DNA of 64,000 bases. Source: an uncultured Prevotella sp. (GTDB taxonomy: Bacteria > Bacteroidota > Bacteroidia > Bacteroidales > Bacteroidaceae). Positions within the stretch are counted from its first letter, which is position 1; the number at the start of each line of letters is the position of its first letter. The notes under the pieces are model-generated. The model searched no databases and was not told the origin of the DNA. It was given only the letters and a program-made list of their open reading frames with translations. The stretch spans positions 1 to 64,000 of the forward strand of contig CAMVSV010000003.1 of NCBI GenBank assembly GCA_947170265.1, written 5' to 3'. The position numbers and the translations under genes were made by a program. Of the stretch, positions 17,287 through 26,612 are shown in pieces.

Positions 17287-17925
17287 CTATTTTGAAATTG
17301 TTTTCCTTTGTATGCTGTCTGCATGTTGCGACTTGCGCATTGAGTCTCTGGGATTTTGTTTATCAAAGCCAATATCGCTACGTTCAAACGAGCCCTTGGT
17401 GTTGACAACCATATATTTGGTCATTCGTTCATCGCTTCTGAAATAATTACCTTGAAGTTCACGCTCTGGCGTTTTCAAATGAGAAAAGCGATTAGACCAT
17501 ATTTCGTGCTTGGCTTCATCCCAATAGAGCTCTTCGCTTCTGAAAGTGGTCCCTTGTTTGGTAAGTATGCTCACCCGACCATGCAGTTCCCATCGCCTAT
17601 CTTTATCAAAATAGTATGCCGTGTCACACTGTATGTATGATTGAACGTGGAGTGTTTGGTCAAACTGAGTGAGGAGAATACCTTTGTCAAAGGTCCAACG
17701 CGATGGTTTCTTGTTCTCATTCACCTCCCATCTTTCAGCTACGATTCTATATTTGATAACACCAGAGTCAGATATGAGTGTGTTTACACCATAAGTTGTC
17801 ATCACAGCAACAGAATCACGCTCATAGATAGCTGGTGCCGTATGTTCGTGTTCGCCCCCACACGACAGCACTGTTACAAACAGCAATGACAACAATATGA
17901 CTTTAATGAAATCTTTAGAAGCCAT
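17287..17925 (-). CDS. lptC: LPS export ABC transporter periplasmic protein LptC (lipoprotein)
   Basis: LptC hands LPS from the LptBFG transporter to the periplasmic LptA bridge. The 212-residue protein starts with a lipoprotein signal (LLSLLFVTVLSC, lipidated C22). An LptC/OstA-like beta-jellyroll region with repeated short beta-strands follows (VMTTYGVNTLISDSGVIKYRI, then the DTAYYFDKDRRWELHGRVSI segment). A lipid anchor in place of a membrane helix is usual for Bacteroidetes members. It lies 5 bp after the outer membrane protein gene and 16 bp before the CNNM gene, so the three are cotranscribed. Confidence 0.87.
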   Translation of the reverse strand: MASKDFIKVILLSLLFVTVLSCGGEHEHTAPAIYERDSVAVMTTYGVNTLISDSGVIKYRIVAERWEVNENKKPSRWTFDKGILLTQFDQTLHVQSYIQCDTAYYFDKDRRWELHGRVSILTKQGTTFRSEELYWDEAKHEIWSNRFSHLKTPERELQGNYFRSDERMTKYMVVNTKGSFERSDIGFDKQNPRDSMRKSQHADSIQRKTISK

Positions 17926-17930
17926 AGAGA

Positions 17931-19238
17931 CTATTCAACCTTGAATTTTGAGAACCAGCGCTCATTGAAAGTAAAACCAATATTAATTCTGAAAGAGTTT
18001 TCCTTCACAAAAACATCACTGTTACGATTAACCCATTGGGCACTTATATTGAGCATTGAACGATTGTTCCAAGTATTAATGATTGGAATGCCGAAACCTG
18101 CGCTAACCGATAATTCTTTAGGTCCGTCATTACCATTTATCTTAAGATATGGTGATGCATACGACACACCAGCTCTATAATGCACTCTATTGAAGAAATT
18201 GCGTGAGCGTTCATTGTTGCAATATTCTCCGCCGAGCGTTATCTTATGACGGTCAGAGAACTGATTGCTTAACAAATGGTAAGGCTGACTTGCCCCATCG
18301 TTACTGTATTGTGGATAATCTACAGAACTCCATTTCTGCAACTGGTAGTCTACTCCCAGTTTTAATTGCTGGCTATGCTGCCAAGCGAGTCCCACGCCAA
18401 ACACTGAAGGGATTGACAATCCATTGTCCACTTTATATTCTGTGGTATCCGAAACAGCTGTCTGAGAATTAGTTGAGATAATCATACACGAAGGATCTGC
18501 TCCGAGCTTATGCCCGATACCATAGGTCAAGCCAAGTGTTACTTCATCTTTTTTTGACAATCGAGCAGCATATTGCAATCCGAAATCCAGCTTATAGCTA
18601 TTTATCGTTGCTGTATATTGACGCGACATTGTATTAACATAGCTCTCGCTATAGCTGTTTACTATAGATCGGGTATAATCACCCCACAAATAGGAGGCAT
18701 TCATTCCGAAAGAGAAACCACGAAAAGGTTCCCATCCAGCACCCAAATATACCTGGTGCAATCCTCCACTTCCGTTATAGGTGTTAGTATAAGTAGAGCT
18801 AACAGCGTTCATTGAGACAAACTCGTTAACTCTTTCTGTATTAGAATAATTGTAACCTATATTCGTGTAAGGAATAATTCCGAAGCTCAATCCCAGGTGT
18901 TTTGCCACCCTAAACGCAGCAACAGCATACTCAAAATTAGCATTCTTGGCATTCACCTTGGTTCCGCCTTCATTGAAGTTCGTTAGCTGAATACTCACAC
19001 CTGCATCAAAGATAAACGACAATGAGTCAACAGCAGAATATGAGGCTGGGTTCATATAGTTAACTTGATTGTGTTCACGCAAACCGTAGCTCAGTCCATT
19101 CATACCTCTATTGAAGCTGCTTGCCGGCTCAGCTAACTCTCCGAGACCATATTGGCTATATGGCGAGTTTGTACCGCTTTGAGCCATTGATGTCATTGCG
19201 GATGAAAATAATATAACGGCTATAATGGTTTTCTTCAT
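17931..19238 (-). CDS. Outer membrane beta-barrel protein
   Basis: A 435-residue secreted protein with a Sec signal peptide (MKKTIIAVILFSSAMTSMAQ). The mature part alternates polar and aromatic residues with a barrel-type C-terminal strand (SFRINIGFTFNERWFSKF). The segment NSPYSQYGLGELAEP and the MNPASYSAVDSLSF motif are common to Bacteroidetes proteins encoded upstream of lptC. The fold resembles the FadL/PorV type of 14-strand barrel. A link to LPS or membrane assembly is suggested only by the neighbours. It leads the three-gene unit with lptC and the CNNM gene. Confidence 0.8.
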   Translation of the reverse strand: MKKTIIAVILFSSAMTSMAQSGTNSPYSQYGLGELAEPASSFNRGMNGLSYGLREHNQVNYMNPASYSAVDSLSFIFDAGVSIQLTNFNEGGTKVNAKNANFEYAVAAFRVAKHLGLSFGIIPYTNIGYNYSNTERVNEFVSMNAVSSTYTNTYNGSGGLHQVYLGAGWEPFRGFSFGMNASYLWGDYTRSIVNSYSESYVNTMSRQYTATINSYKLDFGLQYAARLSKKDEVTLGLTYGIGHKLGADPSCMIISTNSQTAVSDTTEYKVDNGLSIPSVFGVGLAWQHSQQLKLGVDYQLQKWSSVDYPQYSNDGASQPYHLLSNQFSDRHKITLGGEYCNNERSRNFFNRVHYRAGVSYASPYLKINGNDGPKELSVSAGFGIPIINTWNNRSMLNISAQWVNRNSDVFVKENSFRINIGFTFNERWFSKFKVE

Positions 19239-19261
19239 GTCTTTACCTTTTATTCAAGCTG

Positions 19262-19269
19262 CAAAATTA
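19262..19269 (-). promoter_or_regulatory. -7 promoter element (TAATTTTG) for the OMP-lptC-CNNM operon
   Basis: An exact TAnnTTTG match on the minus strand, 23 bp before the OMP start codon. Confidence 0.55.
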
Positions 19270-19354
19270 TTAAAAAAAACGGAATAATCGCATCATCGAA
19301 TGAAATATAACTAATTTTAGCATCAATAAAGGGTTTCAGCAAATAAGCAATAAA

Positions 19355-19870
19355 TCATAAAATCATCTGTAGGAATACAGCCTTTGCAAAACCGTGAGGA
19401 GTGGCTAACCAATCGTCAAAAACAGCTGTTTTCTTGAAACCACAAATTTTAAACAAGTGCATAGAAATATTATTGTCATCAGGTATGATGGCATATAGCT
19501 GGTGCATGTGCAAAAGGTCACGGCTATAGTTAATAAGTATTCTCAGTGCCTCTTCAGCATACCCTTTGTGCCTAAATTCTTGATGTATGGCTATTCCTAC
19601 TTCTGCCCTGCTATGGCGAGGGTCAAAGTTTACCAAATCAAGAAGTCCAACGGGTTGTTTAACAGTGTTTTCCACTACCAGTCTGAGCTGTTTGTCAGCA
19701 TATATATCTGAAGAATTGGTAAGAATATAGTTCTGAAGGCACATGCGTGAGTATGGAACGTTTACGGATGAGACATCCCACATTGTCTCATCGTTCTCTA
19801 TTGAGTATACGAAATCGAGGTCTTCGGGTTCAAGTGCTCTTAATGTTATATTTCCAGTACTAAGTTTCAT
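19355..19870 (-). CDS. GNAT family N-acetyltransferase
   Basis: A 171-residue acetyltransferase of the RimJ/SpeG-like group. It begins with LRALEPEDLDFVYSIEND and has the acetyl-CoA loop (QEFRHKGYAEEAL, about 98-110, matching R/QxxGxG/A) and the C-terminal GFKKTAVFDDW. Substrates of such proteins (N-terminal residues, polyamines or sugars) cannot be told from the sequence. It follows the glycosyltransferase gene after 26 bp as the last member of the cstA-recR unit. Confidence 0.88.
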   Translation of the reverse strand: MKLSTGNITLRALEPEDLDFVYSIENDETMWDVSSVNVPYSRMCLQNYILTNSSDIYADKQLRLVVENTVKQPVGLLDLVNFDPRHSRAEVGIAIHQEFRHKGYAEEALRILINYSRDLLHMHQLYAIIPDDNNISMHLFKICGFKKTAVFDDWLATPHGFAKAVFLQMIL

Positions 19871-19896
19871 TCTTACATGAAAATATTATTATGACG

Positions 19897-21114
19897 TTAT
19901 TGGTTGTCAGTCGTATAGATCTCCGTAGGAGTAATTATCATATTAAGGGCAGAATGGAAAGTTGCTACACGCACATTTGGCAAGGGATTGCTTGCAAAAG
20001 CCTCAAGAATTTGTTCGTATGTATAGGCTTCTGTATCATAAACTATCATCACTTGCTGTGCCGTAGCATTGTTAATTATTTCTTTCACAGTAGCAGAATT
20101 GTGACCATCGGGCAAAGTCTGTGCATCACCCTCAATGAGTTCAACTTTGAGTTCCTGTCCCTCCAAAAGCTGGGAGCAACGCGGAAATGCTTTCTTATGC
20201 CCTATGACAATATACTTGGTTGTTGGATTGGCATTCGGACTAAAGAATCCCAGAGATTTCTTCATTCTTCCTATCAACATTTTGACAAGTTCAAAAGTTG
20301 CTTTAACATAGATTGCCATCTTGATCGGAATGGCAAGCAATGTGCTGAGATGCCCATAGTGTTTGCGGAAGAATATGAGCATGGCATCGTAAAACACATG
20401 AACATATCTAAATGATGATTTCTGTGTGCTTTCACCTTTATAGTGCAAAATGCGAACAGGAAGGTACCAATTGCTATATCCTCCGTTCATTACCCTGCAA
20501 GAAAGATCAATATCCTCACCATACATGAAGAAATCCTCATCAAGAAGTCCTACTTTATCCAATGCCTCACGCCTAAGCATGCAGAAAGCACCACTTACTA
20601 CCTCTATCATCCCTGGCTCATCCCATGAAAGATAGCCCATATAGTATTTCCCAAAACGATGGCTATTGGGGAAGCGCGAACAAAGCCCCGCCATCTTGTA
20701 GAAAGCCACAAGAGGTGACGGTTTCCCACGACGTGATTCGCGGGCATCAACTCCATTGTCGTTGGTCATCCTAACTCCTACACTACCAGCATCTGGATGA
20801 CTATCCATAAACTCCACGCACTTCTTTAACGAAGACTCCCCTACAATGGTATCAGGGTTAAGCAATAGCACATATTCGGAATGGCTTTGCCTTATTGCCA
20901 TGTTATTTGCGCGGGCAAAACCATTGTTATGAGTTGACGCAATAACATGAACACATGGGAAATGCCTTCGCAAATAGTCTACAGAGCCATCGCTGGAGTG
21001 GTTGTCAACAACAAACACCTCAGCATCCAGTCTATTAATGGCACGTTGCACTGACAACAGGCACTGTGACAGATAGTATTTTACATTGTAGTTGACAATT
21101 ACTATGCTAAGCTT
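19897..21114 (-). CDS. Family 2 glycosyltransferase with extra C-terminal domain
   Basis: A GT2 enzyme, probably cytoplasmic and membrane-associated, adding a sugar such as rhamnose to a cell-surface glycan. The catalytic GT-A domain (about 1-255) shows IVIVNYNVKYYLSQCL, DNHSSDGSV, the metal-binding NPDTIV and the acceptor-side EDIDLS with HYKGESTQKS. After a helical segment a separate domain (about 285-405, from KYIVIGHKKAF to the end) has no motif I recognise. The start is placed at 21114 (MKLSIVIVNYN), overlapping the stop of the upstream gene by 8 nt, because an in-frame ATG at 21144 would lie deep inside that gene. Length 405 residues. Confidence 0.88.
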   Translation of the reverse strand, partial: KLSIVIVNYNVKYYLSQCLLSVQRAINRLDAEVFVVDNHSSDGSVDYLRRHFPCVHVIASTHNNGFARANNMAIRQSHSEYVLLLNPDTIVGESSLKKCVEFMDSHPDAGSVGVRMTNDNGVDARESRRGKPSPLVAFYKMAGLCSRFPNSHRFGKYYMGYLSWDEPGMIEVVSGAFCMLRREALDKVGLLDEDFFMYGEDIDLSCRVMNGGYSNWYLPVRILHYKGESTQKSSFRYVHVFYDAMLIFFRKHYGHLSTLLAIPIKMAIYVKATFELVKMLIGRMKKSLGFFSPNANPTTKYIVIGHKKAFPRCSQLLEGQELKVELIEGDAQTLPDGHNSATVKEIINNATAQQVMIVYDTEAYTYEQILEAFASNPLPNVRVATFHSALNMIITPTEIYTTDNQ

Positions 21115-21568
21115 CATTGCCTTGTGAAGTTGAGTTTGTTTCATTCAGACACCTGCCCATGGAGGGATAAACCATAAAGAGGCATATAAAGAGAATAATC
21201 CCCATGTATCCAAAAGCCACTTGAAGACCAAACATATAGTAAAATAACGCATTGACTACCATCGGAACGCATAGAAGAAGCATCCTGATAGTTCCCCACA
21301 TTAGCAACATTGAAGCCTTGGAGTTCTCTGTACCAGTAGTAATAGCCCCTTGTATCTTTGGTATTCTGAACATATAGAGTGCAAATGGTATTGCTGCAAT
21401 GGTAAGAAGCTCCATTACAGAGCTGCAAACAAACAGTGTATTTGCATTTCCTGCCCATGAGCCTGGCAAAAGAGCTCCAGTTTCATACATCACTATTATT
21501 GCCAATGCCAAAATCACGGCACACCACAGCTCAAGACTAAGCACACTTTTTGTTTTCTCCATATTCAT
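21107..21568 (-). CDS. Small four-helix membrane protein
   Basis: A 153-residue integral membrane protein with four predicted helices (about 12-30, 43-66, 84-105, 115-135: VILALAIIVMYETG, LTIAAIPFALYMF, LLLCVPMVVNALFYYMF, FGYMGIILFICLFMVYP). No catalytic motif is visible. It sits between recR (9 bp upstream) and the glycosyltransferase gene, which it overlaps. This recR-membrane protein-GT order is familiar from Bacteroidetes genomes. Function unknown. Confidence 0.8.
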   Translation of the reverse strand: MNMEKTKSVLSLELWCAVILALAIIVMYETGALLPGSWAGNANTLFVCSSVMELLTIAAIPFALYMFRIPKIQGAITTGTENSKASMLLMWGTIRMLLLCVPMVVNALFYYMFGLQVAFGYMGIILFICLFMVYPSMGRCLNETNSTSQGNEA

Positions 21569-21577
21569 ATTATGTTA

Positions 21578-22198
21578 CTATTTTACTTCTTTCTCTAAAG
21601 GAGTACGGTTGAGTATACTCCTTCCGAGAGTAACCTCGTCAGTATATTCAAGCTCGTCACCAACAGAAATACCTCGAGCTATAACGCTCAACTTCACATT
21701 AGTGTGAGAGAGTCGGCGCGAGAGATAGAAATTAGTCGTGTCGCCCTCCATGGTGCTGGATAGAGCAAGTATAACCTCAGAAATGTCATCTTCCTCAACT
21801 CGTTGAACCAGAGAATCAATCTCAAGGTCAGAAGGTCCAATACCGTCCATCGGGGAAATGACTCCTCCCAACACATGGTATAGACCATTATACTGTTGTG
21901 TATTCTCTATAGCCATCACGTCCTGAATATTCTCAACGACACACAGAATAGCGGCATCGCGGTGGCTGTCCGCACAAATAGGACACAGCTCAGCATCACT
22001 TATGTTATGACATATCCGGCAATGCTTAATGTCATGACGCACATGGCTTATTGACTCAGCAAAAGCATCAACCTCTGCAACTGGCTGACGGAGCATATGC
22101 AACACCAGGCGGAGCGCAGTCTTGCGCCCCACACCAGGAAGTTTGGAAAATTCGGCAACAGCCTTTTCCAACAGTTGCGAGGGATACTGTTGTATCAT
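21578..22198 (-). CDS. recR: Recombination mediator protein RecR
   Basis: RecR works with RecO to load RecA on gaps and also binds DNA as a ring. The 206-residue protein has the helix-hairpin-helix [13 protein letters not shown] (19-31), a zinc finger made by C60, C63, C72 and C75, and a Toprim domain starting at [14 protein letters not shown]. The Walker-B-like C-terminal motif is intact ([19 protein letters not shown]). It sits mid-operon, 12 bp after the beta-barrel gene. Confidence 0.96.
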   Translation of the reverse strand: MIQQYPSQLLEKAVAEFSKLPGVGRKTALRLVLHMLRQPVAEVDAFAESISHVRHDIKHCRICHNISDAELCPICADSHRDAAILCVVENIQDVMAIENTQQYNGLYHVLGGVISPMDGIGPSDLEIDSLVQRVEEDDISEVILALSSTMEGDTTNFYLSRRLSHTNVKLSVIARGISVGDELEYTDEVTLGRSILNRTPLEKEVK

Positions 22199-22210
22199 CT
22201 GCTAATGCTG

Positions 22211-22708
22211 TCAGTCATCAAAGAGATAAACACCAATACCCACTTTCAGTCCTACTGTTGAATAGTCGCTGTGTTTGCGGAAAGAGTGGTCGTAATAAAC
22301 GGCAGGTTCTATAGTCACCGAGCGGTTGATATAGAAAGCATAGCCAACTTCTGCACCGGGCATCACATCATTATAATTGTGATTGGCATGTATCCATTTG
22401 CCATTGATTCCAAGATAAAGACCATTCTGTATGATGTAGTAGCGGGCACCAACAGAAACCGAGAATTTGTCGGCAACATCTTCTCTTCCACTGTGCTCAT
22501 AACCTACTCCAGCAAGAGCCATCAGGTTATCCATGAAAAGATAACCACCTTTTGCTTCCAAACCCAAATTGAATTTTTCAGCTCCATTGTAATGGATATC
22601 CAAACCTGTCAGTGAGGCTCCTATATAGCCTTTGCCTTGCTGAAACTGGGCATTGGCTGTCACTGCCATTGCAAACGCTGTTGCTAATAATGCTATTTTC
22701 TTTCTCAT
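22211..22708 (-). CDS. Outer membrane beta-barrel protein (OmpW/porin-like small barrel)
   Basis: A 165-residue secreted protein with a signal peptide (KIALLATAFAMAVTANA) and roughly eight amphipathic beta-strands (for example YIGASLTGLDIHYNG, LGLEAKGGYLFMDNLMALAGVGYEHSG, GARYYIIQNGLYLGINGKW). It closely fits the small eight-stranded outer membrane barrels. Role unknown; it lies 24 bp after cstA and 12 bp before recR. Confidence 0.78.
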   Translation of the reverse strand: MRKKIALLATAFAMAVTANAQFQQGKGYIGASLTGLDIHYNGAEKFNLGLEAKGGYLFMDNLMALAGVGYEHSGREDVADKFSVSVGARYYIIQNGLYLGINGKWIHANHNYNDVMPGAEVGYAFYINRSVTIEPAVYYDHSFRKHSDYSTVGLKVGIGVYLFDD

Positions 22709-22732
22709 AATTCTATATAATAAAGTTATATA

Positions 22733-24262
22733 TTATTGATTTACACTTTCTTTTCTATTTTTCCTATACCAATTATAGAATATTAATGACACCAAAAGCA
22801 TCACACATAATCCAAAAGGATAGCCTATCATTACATCAAGCCCCAAAGCCTGTGGACTAACAAACACAAACGTAGAGCTTATGAGTGTCATAAACATTGC
22901 GGGTATCAATGCAATGACAAACAATTTCTTGTTCTGCGCAAGATATACGGTAAGCATCCAGAGGGTAAACACTGCCAATGTTTGGTTTCCCCAACCGAAA
23001 TATTGCCATATAGTATTGAAACCATCTGGGTTTTCAAGCTGCCACACCATAAGCAACAAGGCAAGAATAAATATTGGCACAGCGACATACAGGCGCTTGG
23101 CTATCGACTTCTGCCCCATTCCAAGGGCTTCAGCCACAATCAGTCTGGCACTGCGGAAAGCAGTATCTCCACTTGTTATTGGTGCAGCTACCACACCGAA
23201 GACTGCCAATATTCCTCCAAACACACCAAGCCAACCTGTACATACAAGTTTTACCACCTCAGGAGCTGTGAAATATTGTATGAGTGTTTTGCCATCCGGT
23301 GTCTGAGCCTGCGAAAGAAAAGCCTCTACCGTTTCCGCGCCAACTATTTCGCGCCAACCGCCATAGTAGAAGAAATACGAAGATACTGTTGCCCAAATAA
23401 GAGCAACAATGCCTTCAGTAATCATTGACCCATAAAAAATCTTCCTTCCCATACGTTCACTTTTCAGGCAGCGTGCCATGAGCGGACTCTGTGTAGCATG
23501 GAAACCACTTATGGCACCACAGGCTATTGTAAGGAACAAGCAAGGGAAAAGCGGATTTTTTCCAACAAAAGTCTCTACTCCCAACAAAGACTTGGGATTA
23601 TTGCTATTGAGACTGTCGGTTGCAGTCCACAACTCCGGCAGTGCAGGCATCTTGATAAGCAACACTACTAACAATGCCACTGCCATGAACAGTAAGGCAA
23701 AAGCAAATATCGGGTAGAATTTCCCTATAAGTTTATCTATTGGAAGCATTGTAGCCATTACATAATATATGAAGATAACTACAATCCAAAACATTGTACT
23801 GCCATAAAACCCACTAAGGAGAATAGCTGGGCTATAGACAAATACCACACCTACCATCACAAGAAGGAAAAACGAGAAGACAAGCATCACTGCCTTGGTC
23901 TGCTTTCCCAGGTACAAGCCAATAAGCTGGGGCAAGTTGGCTCCACCGTGACGCATAGACAACATGGCTGAGAGATAGTCGTGCATGGCACCAGCAAAGA
24001 TACAACCAAAAACTATCCAAAGATAAGCCCATGGTCCGTACCACATACCCATGATGGCACCGAAAATTGGACCAGTACCCGCAATATTCAGAAACTGTAT
24101 CATGAATACTTTCCAGTTGGGCATCACTATGTAGTCCACGCCATCCGCCTTTTCTATTGCAGGAGTAGGACGGTCGTCGGGAGAAAACACGCGTTCAACG
24201 AAACCTCCATAAAAGATATAGCCTGCAACCAGAGCCAAAAGAGCTAAAAGAAATGTTATCAT
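22733..24262 (-). CDS. cstA: Carbon starvation protein CstA (peptide/pyruvate transporter family)
   Basis: CstA-family proteins import peptides or pyruvate during carbon limitation. The 509-residue protein has about 13 membrane segments and the family core: MPNWKVFMIQFLNIAGTGPIFGAI (about 48-71), ACGAISGFHATQSPLMARCL (about 248-267) and APITSGDTAFRSARLI. It lacks the extra C-terminal region of the 700-residue E. coli protein, as usual in Bacteroidetes. It starts the unit that continues through recR, and its promoter faces that of the GHL10 gene. Confidence 0.94.
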   Translation of the reverse strand: MITFLLALLALVAGYIFYGGFVERVFSPDDRPTPAIEKADGVDYIVMPNWKVFMIQFLNIAGTGPIFGAIMGMWYGPWAYLWIVFGCIFAGAMHDYLSAMLSMRHGGANLPQLIGLYLGKQTKAVMLVFSFFLLVMVGVVFVYSPAILLSGFYGSTMFWIVVIFIYYVMATMLPIDKLIGKFYPIFAFALLFMAVALLVVLLIKMPALPELWTATDSLNSNNPKSLLGVETFVGKNPLFPCLFLTIACGAISGFHATQSPLMARCLKSERMGRKIFYGSMITEGIVALIWATVSSYFFYYGGWREIVGAETVEAFLSQAQTPDGKTLIQYFTAPEVVKLVCTGWLGVFGGILAVFGVVAAPITSGDTAFRSARLIVAEALGMGQKSIAKRLYVAVPIFILALLLMVWQLENPDGFNTIWQYFGWGNQTLAVFTLWMLTVYLAQNKKLFVIALIPAMFMTLISSTFVFVSPQALGLDVMIGYPFGLCVMLLVSLIFYNWYRKNRKESVNQ

Positions 24263-24290
24263 CTGATATCAAATATGTAATAATTGCTTG

Positions 24291-24298
24291 CAAAATTA
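24291..24298 (-). promoter_or_regulatory. -7 promoter element (TAATTTTG) for cstA
   Basis: An exact TAnnTTTG match on the minus strand, 28 bp upstream of the cstA start codon; back-to-back with the promoter at 24363. Confidence 0.55.
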
Positions 24299-24362
24299 TA
24301 TATTATTTCGGAATTATAAGCCTGTAGCTACAAAGAAATTGTCATTTCTCTTAACTTTTTGC

Positions 24363-24370
24363 TAACTTTG
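24363..24370 (+). promoter_or_regulatory. -7 promoter element (TAACTTTG) for the GHL10 gene
   Basis: An exact TAnnTTTG match 21 bp before ATG 24392. It overlaps the upstream TTG (24359) of the open frame, which rules that TTG out as a start. Confidence 0.55.
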
Positions 24371-24391
24371 CAAACCATAATAATCCTATTA

Positions 24392-26116
24392 ATGATGACA
24401 AATAAAGCCACACACAAAATTATCATGAGAATCATGGCTGCCATGATATTTACATTTCATACCATCAGCACCATGTCTCAAACCATAACAGCAAACTTCA
24501 GCAACGATGATAGCAGCAAGCCATATCCGAAATATGAAGTGAGGGCAATGTGGCTGACCACTATTGGTGGCATTGACTGGCCACACTCCTATGCCAAAGA
24601 CACATCGCCCGCTACCATTCAAAAGCAGCAACAGGAGCTTAGAAACATCCTTGACAAGCTTAAACAGGCAAATATCAACACCATACTCCTGCAGACTCGT
24701 GTAAGGGCTACGACCATCTACCCATGCGATATGGAGCCATGGGATGGTTGTCTGTCGGGAAATCCTGGCACTTCACCAGGCTACGATGCCCTAAAATTCG
24801 CTATAGACGAGTGCCATAAACGAGGCATGGAGTGTCATGCATGGGTAGTGACCATACCTATCGGCAAATGGAATGGTGCCGGATGCAAGAACCTGAGAAA
24901 GACGCATCCCGAACTGCTTCGCAAAATAGGCGAAGAAGGATACATGAACCCCGAACATCTGGGTACAGCCGACTATCTGGCACGCATCTGTGGTGACATC
25001 ACACGTCGTTACGACATTGATGGCATCCACCTTGACTACATTCGATATCCGGAGACTTGGACTATACGGTCGTCTAAGGGAGGCAAGGAAGGAGACCTCA
25101 GAAATCCAGATGCAAGACGCAACTGCATAACACGCATCGTAAAGGCTATCCATAATGCAGTGAAATCGCAAAAGCCATGGGTGAAGATGAGTTGTTCACC
25201 TATCGGCAAATACTCAGATCTTACACGTTATTCCTCCCATGGCTGGAACGCACTCAACACTGTATGTCAGGATGCACAGGCGTGGCTCCGCGACGGGCTC
25301 ATGGATCAGCTCTACCCAATGATGTATTTCCGTGACAACCAGTTCTTTCCATTCGCTATAGACTGGGCTGAAAGCAGCTATGGAAAAACCATTGCACCGG
25401 GGCTGGGCATTTACTTTCTCGACCCTCGTGAAGGGAAATGGCAGAAAGACGATGTTGCTCGCCAGATGCAGGTTCTCAGACAGCTCGGACTCGGTCACAC
25501 ATATTTCCGTTCAGACTTTTTCACAAGAAACGTAAAGGACATATACACATACGCATGCAACAACATTGACAACTATCCGGCACTTGTACCGCCAATGACA
25601 TGGGCAGAGAACAGGAAACCGTCACCGCCCCAACAAATCAACGTTACATTCGCCAACATCACTCAACTCTCATGGCAAGGCACCTCACCTTATTATAATA
25701 TTTACGCTTCAAAAGAATATCCAGTCGACACAGATGACCCAAGAAACTTAATAGCACAGAGAGTTACGCGCCATAGTCTGGACATAGAAACAGATAAGGA
25801 ATACTATTATGCTGTTACCGCCATGGACAGATATGGCAATGAAAGTCTGCCCACACAAAGCTGGCAGAAAGCTCGGGGCAACAAGCAACAACTGCTGAAA
25901 AACGACGGTACCACGTTATTATTGCCAATCCATGCTTCTCTCACCGATGCTGGCTATGTGGCAATAGAGTCTCTACAGGGTAACCTCATTACAACGCTTC
26001 CTTTCAACAAGAATGGCATCAACATACAATCACTGCCAGAAGGAGCCTACTGCATACGCACTCTCGGCAAGAAAGGCATTACCCACAAGCTGGGAATGTT
26101 TACCATCAAGCGATAA
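24392..26116 (+). CDS. Family 10-like glycosyl hydrolase (GHL10/DUF187)
   Basis: A secreted glycoside hydrolase-like protein, about 574 residues. A signal peptide (IMRIMAAMIFTFHTISTMSQ) is followed by a TIM barrel with the family landmarks EVRAMWLTTIGGIDWP, NTILLQTRVRATTIYPC, AWVVTIP, GIHLDYIRYP and QLYPMMYFRDNQFFPFAIDWAE. A fibronectin-type region (about 425-500) and a C-terminal sorting-like or carbohydrate-binding tail close it. Family members act on peptidoglycan or glycans, but the substrate here is not determined. The start is ATG 24392 or the adjacent 24395. The umuD gene begins 34 bp after its stop. Confidence 0.87.
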   Translation: MMTNKATHKIIMRIMAAMIFTFHTISTMSQTITANFSNDDSSKPYPKYEVRAMWLTTIGGIDWPHSYAKDTSPATIQKQQQELRNILDKLKQANINTILLQTRVRATTIYPCDMEPWDGCLSGNPGTSPGYDALKFAIDECHKRGMECHAWVVTIPIGKWNGAGCKNLRKTHPELLRKIGEEGYMNPEHLGTADYLARICGDITRRYDIDGIHLDYIRYPETWTIRSSKGGKEGDLRNPDARRNCITRIVKAIHNAVKSQKPWVKMSCSPIGKYSDLTRYSSHGWNALNTVCQDAQAWLRDGLMDQLYPMMYFRDNQFFPFAIDWAESSYGKTIAPGLGIYFLDPREGKWQKDDVARQMQVLRQLGLGHTYFRSDFFTRNVKDIYTYACNNIDNYPALVPPMTWAENRKPSPPQQINVTFANITQLSWQGTSPYYNIYASKEYPVDTDDPRNLIAQRVTRHSLDIETDKEYYYAVTAMDRYGNESLPTQSWQKARGNKQQLLKNDGTTLLLPIHASLTDAGYVAIESLQGNLITTLPFNKNGINIQSLPEGAYCIRTLGKKGITHKLGMFTIKR

Positions 26117-26150
26117 TAATGAAAATCACCAGTTTACACAGAACACGCTC

Positions 26151-26588
26151 ATGGGCAACATCAAGATTATAAAAGGTCTGTTTGACACAAAGGTGGAACT
26201 TGAACATGCCGGAATAAGGGCCGGTTTTCCGAGTCCTGCCGACGACTACCGACATGACACCCTTGACTTCAACCGCGACTACATACGTCATCCCGAAGCA
26301 TCATTCTACGGTGATGTTGAAGGCGATTCCATGAAGGATGCCGGAATATTCGATGGTGACAGAGTCATCATCGACAAGGCAGTGGAACCCCACAATGGTT
26401 CTATAGTCGTAGCCTTCTGGAACGGTGAATTTACAATGAAGTACCTTGATCTCACACACAAGAAAGATGGATATATAGAACTGAAGCCAGCAAACCCAAG
26501 CTATCCCACATTCCGTGTAGAGGCTGGCGACAACTTTGAAGTGTGGGGAGTGGTTATCCACCTGATAAGGACATTTGAACTTATATAG
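26151..26588 (+). CDS. umuD: UmuD-like self-cleaving translesion synthesis subunit
   Basis: UmuD is cut by the RecA filament-assisted reaction to UmuD', which activates DNA polymerase V. The 145-residue protein has the cleavage site A24-G25 (AGFPSPADDY) and the catalytic dyad S60 (EGDSM) and K97 (FTMKYL) of the S24 peptidase family, with the same spacing as the classical protein. ATG 26151 (MGNIKI) gives a family-typical length; longer readings of this frame run into the GHL10 gene. It is separated from umuC by one gene rather than overlapping it. No SOS box could be recognised upstream. Confidence 0.93.
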   Translation: MGNIKIIKGLFDTKVELEHAGIRAGFPSPADDYRHDTLDFNRDYIRHPEASFYGDVEGDSMKDAGIFDGDRVIIDKAVEPHNGSIVVAFWNGEFTMKYLDLTHKKDGYIELKPANPSYPTFRVEAGDNFEVWGVVIHLIRTFELI

Positions 26589-26612
26589 AAAATGCTTTCA
26601 TAGGTCAACGAT

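Noticed and set aside
17271..17408. Longer start for the CNNM gene
   Set aside because: It would overlap lptC coding sequence and add a non-hydrophobic leader before the first membrane helix.
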